DNA from: Acidobacteriota bacterium
GTDB taxonomy: Bacteria > Acidobacteriota > Terriglobia > Terriglobales > Acidobacteriaceae
DNA length: 30,043 nt
Assembly: GCA_021809235.1 (NCBI GenBank)
Contig: JAKBAG010000004.1
Location: forward strand, 1 to 30,043
Reading direction: 5' to 3'
The first letter of the stretch is position 1. Each line of letters starts with the position of its first letter. This document shows, in pieces, positions 7,616 to 14,760 of the stretch. Position numbers and translations under genes: made by a program. A model generated the notes under the pieces. It was given only the letters and a program-made list of their open reading frames with translations, was not told where the DNA came from and made no database searches.

Positions 7616-9751
7616 CTACATGCTGATCGGGAAGCGGTAGATGTTGATGCTGATGGGGGCAATGGTCAGCGCGTTCGGAGAGCCGCTGACGGTGGACTGC
7701 CGGAGGGTGGCCTGCGGTGCCTGTCCCACGCGATCCACGGCGTCGAGGCTGCTGCCGGTCAACTGGAGCAGTGTGGGCGCTCCGTGGATGTGCATTGCGC
7801 TGAGTTGCAGAGCAAGCGGCTGAGGCTTGTCGGTGGCATTGACGACGGAGACCACCAGAAATTTGTGGTCCGGCGAGAGAGCCGCGAAGAGATCGAGCGG
7901 ATAGGTGGGGCTGCCGGAGCTGACCCTGGGCTGATCCGGTGCGGGAGGATATTGAGGAGCCGGCTGCGGAGAGTTTCCAGTGACGGCAATGGGGGTGGAT
8001 CCCGGGAAGTTGTTGCTGAACATCTTGAAGACCAGGCCCAGCGTATTCAGCGTGGAGGAGGTCTGGTTGAAGTCCAGCGTGGAGGTGCCCATGGTGTGCG
8101 CAGCCATGGTCATGAAGTCGGAGTGGCGCAGCATCTCATTGAAGAGCATGCTGTAGGCCAGCGCCTGCTTCAGGTCGGATCCGCGGCGGAAGTTGCCGCC
8201 AAAGTAGGCATACTCGTCGATGGACAGGAAGGTCTTCTTTGGCACCATGGCCGGGAAGCGCTGCTGATAGCCCTCCCACTCCTCGGCTTTGGAGCGGACG
8301 ATGTTGGCGGGGTAGCGCGCGTACTCCAGCGTGGTCTGCTGGATTTTGTCGTAGGCATCGTTATTGGGCTTGTCTGCCGGCAGATTCTTTGCTTTTTCCA
8401 CGTTGTAGCGCACGCCGGGGTTGGCATACCAGTGCTCGGCAATGCCGTCGAAGTTGCCCCAGCAATCCTTGAGGAAGCGTCCGGTCCAGTCGAAGTCGCT
8501 GTTGTAGGCACCGGCCAGATTGCCGACGTATTTGGTCCGCAGGGCTCCGGGAACCTGTCCGTCCTCGAGCATCTCGCCGGAGGCGATCAGCGTGATGGAG
8601 GGATCGACCTGGCGCATGGCTTTGGCGAAGTCATTGTGCTTGATCATGAAGTACTTGAGGTCGGTGCGGCCGATCTGCCACTCGCCCCAGGGCTCGTTGC
8701 CGATGTTCCAGTAACGGATGTGGTAGGGGGCGGGATGGCCGTTCTTTGCCCGCAATGCTCCCATCGGGGTGGTGGCGGCGCCGTTCATGTACTGGACTTC
8801 CTGGGCGGCGGAGTGGGCGTCGCCGAGGCCGGCATTGACGCTGATATACGGCACGACGCCGATGAGCTTGCAGAACTCGGCAAACTCATCCGGGCCGATG
8901 TCGTTGGTCTGCATCTGGTTCCAGGCGAAGTCCCAGTCGGAGGGGCGATGGTCGCGGTCGCCGATGGCGTCATACCAGGAGTAGTTGGAGGTGTAGTTGC
9001 CGCCGAATCGCCAGAAGCCGGAGTGAATCTGGCGCAGCAGGGCGATGGTATCAGGACGGAAGCCATCGATGTTGTCGGACGGCATCATGGAGACGGCACC
9101 GATATGGAAGCTGCCCTTGCCGGTGCCGACAACCTGAAACGTGGCATCGCTGATGTTGGCCGGAGCAGTGAGGTGGAAGGCGTAGCGGGCATAGGCGGAG
9201 CTGAGCGCGGGCACGGTGAGCAGGGTTCGGCTCTGCGAACCATTGCTCCAGGTGAGCACGATCTGCGCCTTGCTGCCTGCGGTGCCGCGCAGCCAGATGT
9301 GGCCGGTGTAGGCCTTGCCCTGGACCAGCGCCAGGCCGGACTGCTGGATGCCGTGCGGCGTGGTGCCGTCGAGAGTGATCTCCGGACTCTGTTGGCCGAC
9401 GAAGGGCTTTGCCGTATCCATCACGATGGAGGCCTGTGGCCCGACCGGATGCCAGTGGCGCATGGTCATGCCGGGAAAGCCGCGGCGTGAGACCGGAGCT
9501 GCTGTGTTGTCCGTGATGGGGAAATAGAATTTGCGGTCGTCCAGCATCTCTGCCCAGAGCGGCCCGTACATGGTTTTGCCGATGTGCTCAATGAACATAC
9601 CGAAGACGTAGTCGGAGACGGGAGTGGCCGGATGCGCGGCATCCAGCGTCGCCTCGATGGGGGTGGGTGTGGTCTGTGCCGATGCCACCGGCGCGGCAGC
9701 CAGAACTCCAGCACCCAAGCTCAGAGCCAGAATTGCATTGCGTATATGCAT
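7616..9751 (-). CDS. Secreted alpha-L-arabinofuranosidase, GH51 family
   Basis: This is a 711-residue retaining glycoside hydrolase that removes arabinosyl side chains from arabinan or arabinoxylan. The signal peptide is MHIRNAILALSLGAGVLAAA, cut near ASAQ. GH51 marks include F-G-M-F-I-E-H-I-G near the N-terminus, acid/base E353 in N-I-G-N-E-P-W-G and nucleophile E513 in S-I-D-E-Y-A-Y. An insert of about 150 residues between the first strand and the GNE region (beta-sandwich-like, ending S-F-H-I-G-A-V-S-M-M-P) is a carbohydrate-binding-like module found in longer GH51 enzymes. The frame is open 39 codons further up, but the signal peptide and GGAGG 13 bases upstream fix the start at 9751. It diverges from the polyprenyl synthase operon. 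Confidence 0.9.
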   Translation of the reverse strand: MHIRNAILALSLGAGVLAAAPVASAQTTPTPIEATLDAAHPATPVSDYVFGMFIEHIGKTMYGPLWAEMLDDRKFYFPITDNTAAPVSRRGFPGMTMRHWHPVGPQASIVMDTAKPFVGQQSPEITLDGTTPHGIQQSGLALVQGKAYTGHIWLRGTAGSKAQIVLTWSNGSQSRTLLTVPALSSAYARYAFHLTAPANISDATFQVVGTGKGSFHIGAVSMMPSDNIDGFRPDTIALLRQIHSGFWRFGGNYTSNYSWYDAIGDRDHRPSDWDFAWNQMQTNDIGPDEFAEFCKLIGVVPYISVNAGLGDAHSAAQEVQYMNGAATTPMGALRAKNGHPAPYHIRYWNIGNEPWGEWQIGRTDLKYFMIKHNDFAKAMRQVDPSITLIASGEMLEDGQVPGALRTKYVGNLAGAYNSDFDWTGRFLKDCWGNFDGIAEHWYANPGVRYNVEKAKNLPADKPNNDAYDKIQQTTLEYARYPANIVRSKAEEWEGYQQRFPAMVPKKTFLSIDEYAYFGGNFRRGSDLKQALAYSMLFNEMLRHSDFMTMAAHTMGTSTLDFNQTSSTLNTLGLVFKMFSNNFPGSTPIAVTGNSPQPAPQYPPAPDQPRVSSGSPTYPLDLFAALSPDHKFLVVSVVNATDKPQPLALQLSAMHIHGAPTLLQLTGSSLDAVDRVGQAPQATLRQSTVSGSPNALTIAPISINIYRFPISM

Positions 9752-10128
9752 GGATCGAATCTTCCTCCGTAATTTCAGTCCGATATTTCCTGTCCGGGTT
9801 GTGCACGGGATTGCAGAGTGCCAGACTCCGGACGCGTCCGATCTGCCGGGAATCGTTACAAACTGCATCCAAGACCCGGTTTTAGGACACCCAATCCTAC
9901 AGAATGGATTGCAGAAAGGACAAGCGAATAAATCAATTTATTGCAAGAATCAGGCTGGTTTCATCCTGTGCCGAAGGTGGGCATGGAGCAGCGGCAACGA
10001 CAGCGGGATGTGGGACGGTGACAAAAAATTCAGAATCGGGTGCTCTTCCCGGGCACTCCAAAGAACGTCCAATGTTGTAAGCAGCCCACGATTGCGGCGG
10101 CTCAATGTTCCACCTCCAGGAGTGATGC
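9752..10128. other. Divergent promoter region between arabinofuranosidase and the polyprenyl-synthase operon
   Basis: These 377 bases hold no convincing gene. They must carry promoters for both flanking transcription units. The centre (about 9900-9960) is clearly more A+T-rich than its surroundings and contains two small dyads, TAGGA-7-TCCTA at 9883-9899 and AATAAAT-CA-ATTTATT at 9927-9942. I cannot assign -35/-10 boxes with confidence. Confidence 0.6.
9927..9942. promoter_or_regulatory. A+T-rich inverted repeat, candidate operator
   Basis: This is a perfect 7-2-7 palindrome, AATAAATCAATTTATT, in the middle of an otherwise G+C-rich divergent promoter region. Its position about 175 bases from either start makes it a candidate site for a regulator or UP-like element. 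The function is inference. Confidence 0.3.
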
Positions 10129-11073
10129 ATGCCCTTGCCGGAATCTTCCCTGCGCCATGAACTGGAGCAGGCTTACGCGAGCGGCATGGCATTGCCGGAG
10201 CATCTGGAGCCGCATCTGGCTTCTGCCATTCACGCCACGCTTGCGCGACCCGGGAGCATGGTGCGTGCGATGCTGGCCTGGCAGATGGCGCGGGCTACGG
10301 GTCTGGATGGGCAGCGCGGACGCCAACTGGCCATTGCGATGGAGTACTTCCACACGGCGGCGCTGGTCTTTGACGATCTGCCTGCGATGGATGATGCGAC
10401 CAGCCGTCGGGGTGCGCCGTGTGTGCATCAGCGATTTGGTGAAGGCGCGGCAATGCTGGCGGCACTGGCGCTGATCAACCGCGCCTACGGGATGATCTGG
10501 TCGGCTGCGGCAGGGCTGCCGCTGGAGCAGCAGCAGGCGGGACTGCGCTACGTGGAGCAGCATCTGGGTGTGGGTGGGCTGCTGCAGGGGCAAAGCCTGG
10601 ACCTGCACTATGCCCAGGCCCGCAGCGTCCATTCGCCGCAGAGCATTGCCGTGGGCAAAACGGTCTCGCTGATCCGGCTGCCGCTGGTGTTGCCGGCAAT
10701 TCTGGCCGGCAGCGCGACGCGCCTGATCGAGCGGCTGGAGCGGATTGCCGTGCTGTGGGGGCTGGCGTATCAGTCGCTGGATGATCTGAAGGATGTGCTG
10801 CACACCGGGGATGCCTGCGGCAAGACGGCGCGGCGCGATGCGCTGCTGGAGCGACCGAATCTGGCACTGGATTGCGGACTGGATGCTGCCTGCATGAAGA
10901 CGGCACGGCTGATCCGGCTGGCGGCTGGAGCGGTGCGTCGGCTGGTGGCGGTGCATCCGGAGTATGCCTTCCTGGCATCGATGCGGCTGCAGATGGATGC
11001 GGAACTGAATCGGCTGCTGGCGCTGCATCCGCCGCATCGTGCGCGTCTGGCCGCATTGGCGCTGGCCTCATGA
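10129..11073 (+). CDS. Polyprenyl synthetase (IspA-like farnesyl/geranylgeranyl diphosphate synthase)
   Basis: This is a 314-residue all-alpha prenyltransferase that condenses isopentenyl diphosphate with allylic diphosphates. The first Asp-rich motif D82-D-L-P-A-M-D88 followed by S-R-R-G is IspA-like. The second motif is D218-D-L-K-D222, and G-Q-S-L-D-L and G-K-T-V-S-L-I-R are also recognisable. The usual Gly-Asp after G-E-A-x-A-x-L-A is replaced (MLAALAL), so it is a divergent member and its product chain length is uncertain. AGGAG stands six bases before the ATG. It is the first gene of a six-gene operon, and the next gene starts inside its stop codon (ATGA). The diphosphate could feed quinone, hopanoid, heme side-chain or a special lipid; the neighbours do not say which. 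Confidence 0.88.
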   Translation: MPLPESSLRHELEQAYASGMALPEHLEPHLASAIHATLARPGSMVRAMLAWQMARATGLDGQRGRQLAIAMEYFHTAALVFDDLPAMDDATSRRGAPCVHQRFGEGAAMLAALALINRAYGMIWSAAAGLPLEQQQAGLRYVEQHLGVGGLLQGQSLDLHYAQARSVHSPQSIAVGKTVSLIRLPLVLPAILAGSATRLIERLERIAVLWGLAYQSLDDLKDVLHTGDACGKTARRDALLERPNLALDCGLDAACMKTARLIRLAAGAVRRLVAVHPEYAFLASMRLQMDAELNRLLALHPPHRARLAALALAS

Positions 11074-12209
11074 TCTTTCTGCGCCTCATCCTGACCAACC
11101 TCAGCCGACACCGGATTCGGACTGCGATTTCGGTGGCGGGGATTGCCTTTGCCGTAGCGGCAATGCTGACGGTGGTGACCATTCTGCAGGGGGCTGTGGG
11201 CATGTTTTCCAGCCTGCTTTCCGCCGACAGCCAGATTGTGGTCTTTGAGCGCAATGTTGCAGACCTGTTCTTTTCCAGCGTTCCCCAGGCGGCGATGGAT
11301 GCCATTCCGACGTGGACACTGGTGGAGCATGCCAACCCGGTTCTGTTTGGGATTGTGGCGAGTCCGACGCAGCCGATCATTACCTGTTTTGGCGTGACGG
11401 CGACGGATACGCGGCTGACACGCGCGACGTGGGTGGCGGGTTCGGATGCGGCCTTTCGCGCGGCAGGCCGGGCGGAGGATGGTTCCGAGGGAGCGGACTC
11501 CGTGGTGCTGGGCGAACGTGCGGCCGAGTTTCTGCATGCGCAACTGAACGCCACGATTGCGCTGGGCAATGGCCACTTCACGGTGGGCGGCATTCTGCGC
11601 ACGCGCAATGGATTCGAGGATGGGGGCGTGTTTATGCCGCTGGCAACGGCACAGCGGTTCTTTCACAAGCAGGGCATTGCCTCGGTGGTCACGGTGAAGC
11701 TGCGCAAACCCAGCGATGCGGCAGCATTCAAGGCAAGGCTGCAGCGGGAGTTTCCCACGCTGATTGCACTGGAGGATCAGGAGTTCAACAACTCCTATTC
11801 GCAGTTCAAGATTCTGAAGGCGACGGCCTGGGCGGTGGGGCTGGCCGGTGTGCTGATGGGCGGACTTGGAGTGGCCAACACGATGATCATGTCGGTCTTT
11901 ACGCGGATTCGCGAGATTGCAATTCTGCGCGTGAATGGATTTTCTCCGCTGCAACTGACGGCGCTGATTCTGGGTGAGGCCGCAGTGGTTTCGTTCACCG
12001 GCTCGGTGACGGGACTGGGTACGGGAGTGCTGGCCGTGATGGTGCTGAAGTCCGTGCCCATGCTGCATGGCTATGTGGATGCGACGATGTCTCCGGGGCT
12101 GCTGCTTGCCGTTGCAGTACTGGCCATCGGCACGGGCATTGCCGGAGCGCTGTATCCGGCAGCATATGCGATGCGGGTGCGCCCAGTGGAGGCGTTGCGT
12201 TTTGAATAG
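11070..12209 (+). CDS. ABC transporter permease, MacB/FtsX family
   Basis: This 379-residue inner-membrane permease has the type VII ABC layout. One N-terminal TM helix (residues about 17-40, ISVAGIAFAVAAMLTVV) is followed by a periplasmic domain of about 200 residues and three C-terminal TM helices with the FtsX signature region (G-G-L-G-V-A-N-T-M-I-M-S-V-F-T-R-I-R-E-I-A-I-L-R). The ATG overlaps the upstream stop (ATGA), so the longer open frame from 10872 is not used. Relatives (MacB, LolCE) move lipoproteins, peptides or macrolides across or out of the membrane instead of importing nutrients. Its ATPase is the next gene. No membrane-fusion protein or TolC homologue is near. Confidence 0.9.
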   Translation: MIFLRLILTNLSRHRIRTAISVAGIAFAVAAMLTVVTILQGAVGMFSSLLSADSQIVVFERNVADLFFSSVPQAAMDAIPTWTLVEHANPVLFGIVASPTQPIITCFGVTATDTRLTRATWVAGSDAAFRAAGRAEDGSEGADSVVLGERAAEFLHAQLNATIALGNGHFTVGGILRTRNGFEDGGVFMPLATAQRFFHKQGIASVVTVKLRKPSDAAAFKARLQREFPTLIALEDQEFNNSYSQFKILKATAWAVGLAGVLMGGLGVANTMIMSVFTRIREIAILRVNGFSPLQLTALILGEAAVVSFTGSVTGLGTGVLAVMVLKSVPMLHGYVDATMSPGLLLAVAVLAIGTGIAGALYPAAYAMRVRPVEALRFE

Positions 12210-12213
12210 CAGC

Positions 12214-12930
12214 ATGCCAGTGGGGAAAGCCACGCCAAACGAGCCGATTCTGCGGGCCGAGGGACTGACCAAGGCCTATGAGAACGGTGCCATCCCGGTC
12301 CTGCACGGCGTCTCGCTCGAGGTGTATCCCCAACAGACGGTGGCTCTGTGCGGGCCGTCGGGCTGCGGGAAAAGCACGCTGCTGCATCTCCTCGGCGGCC
12401 TGGACTCTCCGGATTCCGGCGAGATCGTGGTGCGCGGCCAGCCGCTGCGTCCGGGCCGTATGGTGCAGACCATGCTGCGCCATCACGTGGGGTTTGTCTT
12501 TCAACTGCACAACCTGCTGCCCGACCTGACGCTGACGGAAAACTGCCTGATTCCCACGGTGGCTGCCGGAGTGCCGCGGGCCGAGGCAATGGAGCGGCTG
12601 CATCAGCTGGCCGATCGAACGGGCCTGAGCCACCGCCTGCAGCAGCGGATTCAGAAGCTGTCGGGTGGAGAGCGACAGCGTACGGCGCTGTGCCGCGCGC
12701 TGATGAATCGCCCATCGATTCTGCTGGCCGATGAGCCAACGGGTGCGCTGGACGAGGCGACCAGCCGACAGATCTTTGCCCTGCTGCTGGAGTTGGTGGA
12801 TCGGGAAGGGATCACGCTGGTGATGGCGACGCATGACCGCGCGCTGGCAGCCCGCTGCGATCGGCTGCTGGAGATGCACGATGGAAAGATGATGGACAGC
12901 GCAGGCAGCGGCGCGCGGACTGCGGGGTAA
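12214..12930 (+). CDS. ABC transporter ATP-binding protein, LolD/MacB type
   Basis: This is a 238-residue nucleotide-binding protein partnering the permease just upstream. Counted from ATG 12214, Walker A is GPSGCGKST at 47-55, the Q-loop is F-V-F-Q, the signature is LSGGERQR at 149-156, Walker B is L-L-A-D-E-P at 170-175 and the switch His is 207 (MATHD). N-L-L-P-D-L-T-L-T-E-N after the Q-loop is typical of the LolD/MacB group. A TTG at 12202 in the same frame, ten bases after GGAGG and overlapping the permease stop, is a serious alternative start that would add four residues. The substrate is unknown. Confidence 0.93.
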   Translation: MPVGKATPNEPILRAEGLTKAYENGAIPVLHGVSLEVYPQQTVALCGPSGCGKSTLLHLLGGLDSPDSGEIVVRGQPLRPGRMVQTMLRHHVGFVFQLHNLLPDLTLTENCLIPTVAAGVPRAEAMERLHQLADRTGLSHRLQQRIQKLSGGERQRTALCRALMNRPSILLADEPTGALDEATSRQIFALLLELVDREGITLVMATHDRALAARCDRLLEMHDGKMMDSAGSGARTAG

Positions 12931-12933
12931 TCC

Positions 12934-14760
12934 ATGACACGTGTGGCAGCAGGCAGCCAGAGTTCGCTCCAGCCCGGACTGGTACGCTTCACCCTCCTGC
13001 ATGCCTTCGCCTGGCTGCTGCTGGCGAATCTGATCGGCGATGGGCTGGCCTTGCTGCTGCTGTTCCCGCATGCGGGGCATTTCCTGGGTCCGCTTACCTA
13101 TGGGCGCTGGATGCCGGTGCACATGAACGCCGAGCTATATGGCTGGGTGGCGCTGCCGCTTGTCGCCTGGCTGTTTCCGCTGTATCGGCTGCAGAGCGCT
13201 ACGGCAGCTACCCTGGCACGGGCAGCGGTCTGGTTGTGGACGATTGCTCTGGCTGCAGGCGCGCTGGACTGGCTGCATGGCCGGGTAACGGGCAAGCTGT
13301 TTCTGGACTGGAGCGGCTATCCGCGCATGCTGTTTCCGGTTGCGCTGGGCATGCTGTGGCTTGCACTGGCGATTGCGTATGGGCAAGGCCGATCCTCGGT
13401 GCCGCGGATGCACCGTCTGCTGGCTGGAAGCGGCCTGTTGCTGCTGGCGGCTGTGCCGTTCCTGCTGTATCGGGCTACGGATCCTGCGATCTACCCGGCG
13501 GTGAATCCGTCCACCGGGGGACCGACGGGCGCCAGTCAGCTGGAGTCCTCACTGGCCGTTGTGCTGATTCTGTTTGTGCTGCCGCTGTCGCTGGTCCGGC
13601 GGCAACCGCTGCGGGGACGGGTTCGCGTCGTAGTTGCGCTGAACGTGGGCTATTTCCTGTTGGAGTTGGCAGTGCTGGCGATGCTGCCGCGGATGAGCGG
13701 AGGCGTCGATGCCAGTCATCACCTGCCGGTGGAGTATCTGGCGGTCCTGTCGCTGCTGCCGTGGGCGATTCTGACGCCGGCCTATCTGGAGTGTTTCTGT
13801 TGGCCAGCTGCGGCGCGTCGGTGGCTGTGGGCAACGGAAGCTTGGTGGGCGCTGCTGGTCGTGGCTGGTTGCATCAGCTTTCTGCCGGGAGTGCTGGATC
13901 GCATCAAGTTCACCGACGCACTTGTGGCGCATTCCATTCTGGCGATGGCTGGCTTTGTGACCAGTCTGCTGCTGGTAGTGGCGATTGTGCTGCTGGGCGA
14001 GACAGGTGCGCGGCTGGATGGCAGATGGTCGTTCTGGACCTGGAATATGGCGACGCTGCTCTATGTGGTGTTGTTCTCGGCTGCCGGATGGGTGGAGGGC
14101 GCTGATCCGGCGTTTACCATGGTTCCCGGTGCCATGCGGAATGGACTGTATCTGCTGCGGCTGCTCCAGGGGCTGGCAATGACTGCTGCCGGCGCCGACT
14201 GGCTCGTGCAGCTGACCGGTGCACAATCTTGCAGGCAGGCAGAGAGCGCTGCTGCAACGCTCTCGTCGCAGACTGTGCGGATAGAGCCGCCCACCCATAG
14301 CCAGCGCAATGACAAGGGCGAGGAAACTTCCATGAAGAAAAGACTGCTGCTGGGGTATCAACTTGTGGCCGGTGGCTCCGACGCTGCTACCGGAGCAGCG
14401 CTGCTGGTGGCACCGCGCCTCACGCTGGGATGGATGGGACTGACCGTGGCTCCGGAGCCGATCGTGTTTCTGCAGTACATCGGCGTGTTTGTGCTGGCAG
14501 TGGGATTGAGCTACTGGCTGGTGGCCTTCTCTTCGCAGCCGATGGCCGCGACCCGATGGAGGACGCAGTGGGAGATCACGGCACTTGTGCGCACTCTGGT
14601 AGCTGCCTTTGTGCTGGTAGAGCTTGCGCGACATGCCCTGGAGCCGCGGTGGATCAGTGTGGTGCTGACCGATGGCCTGTATGCCGGACTGCAATGGACC
14701 GGCCTGCGATTGGGCTGGCTGATGCCGCAAGCAATCCCCGAAGCGAGGTTCCATGGCTGA
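12934..14760 (+). CDS. Heme-copper oxidase subunit I-like (CcoN/NorB-like) membrane protein with C-terminal four-helix membrane domain
   Basis: This 608-residue polytopic protein has two parts. Residues 1 to about 425 form around 12 TM helices resembling CcoN/NorB. G-R-W-M-P-V-H-M-N-A-E-L-Y-G-W carries H63, at the place of the low-spin heme b ligand. F-T-D-A-L-V-A-H-S-I-L-A-M-A-G-F carries H333, at the place of the heme b3 ligand, but the second His of the usual H-x-H is Ile335. The expected CuB His on TM6 seems to be Leu or Asn (A-L-N-V-G-Y, 235-240). An H262-H263 pair exists but in a loop-like context. After a polar linker, residues 467-608 form a separate domain of about four helices with its own in-frame ATG and ribosome binding site. 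The gene starts three bases after the ATPase stop and overlaps the next gene by eight bases. It is probably not a working oxidase alone; heme content is uncertain. Confidence 0.65.
   Translation: MTRVAAGSQSSLQPGLVRFTLLHAFAWLLLANLIGDGLALLLLFPHAGHFLGPLTYGRWMPVHMNAELYGWVALPLVAWLFPLYRLQSATAATLARAAVWLWTIALAAGALDWLHGRVTGKLFLDWSGYPRMLFPVALGMLWLALAIAYGQGRSSVPRMHRLLAGSGLLLLAAVPFLLYRATDPAIYPAVNPSTGGPTGASQLESSLAVVLILFVLPLSLVRRQPLRGRVRVVVALNVGYFLLELAVLAMLPRMSGGVDASHHLPVEYLAVLSLLPWAILTPAYLECFCWPAAARRWLWATEAWWALLVVAGCISFLPGVLDRIKFTDALVAHSILAMAGFVTSLLLVVAIVLLGETGARLDGRWSFWTWNMATLLYVVLFSAAGWVEGADPAFTMVPGAMRNGLYLLRLLQGLAMTAAGADWLVQLTGAQSCRQAESAAATLSSQTVRIEPPTHSQRNDKGEETSMKKRLLLGYQLVAGGSDAATGAALLVAPRLTLGWMGLTVAPEPIVFLQYIGVFVLAVGLSYWLVAFSSQPMAATRWRTQWEITALVRTLVAAFVLVELARHALEPRWISVVLTDGLYAGLQWTGLRLGWLMPQAIPEARFHG
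14320..14334 (+). promoter_or_regulatory. Internal ribosome binding site and start within the oxidase-like gene
   Basis: GAGGAA at 14320-14325 lies about eight bases before an in-frame ATG at 14332, exactly where the C-terminal four-helix domain begins (MKKRLLLGYQLVAGG). The domain may therefore also be made as a separate protein of about 142 residues. Without protein data this is a suggestion from the sequence. Confidence 0.4.

Noticed and set aside
7505..9490. A 661-codon plus-strand open frame opposite the arabinofuranosidase.
   Set aside because: The minus strand has a signal peptide and GH51 catalytic motifs; the plus-strand product is a Gly/Val/Ala-rich shadow with no motif.
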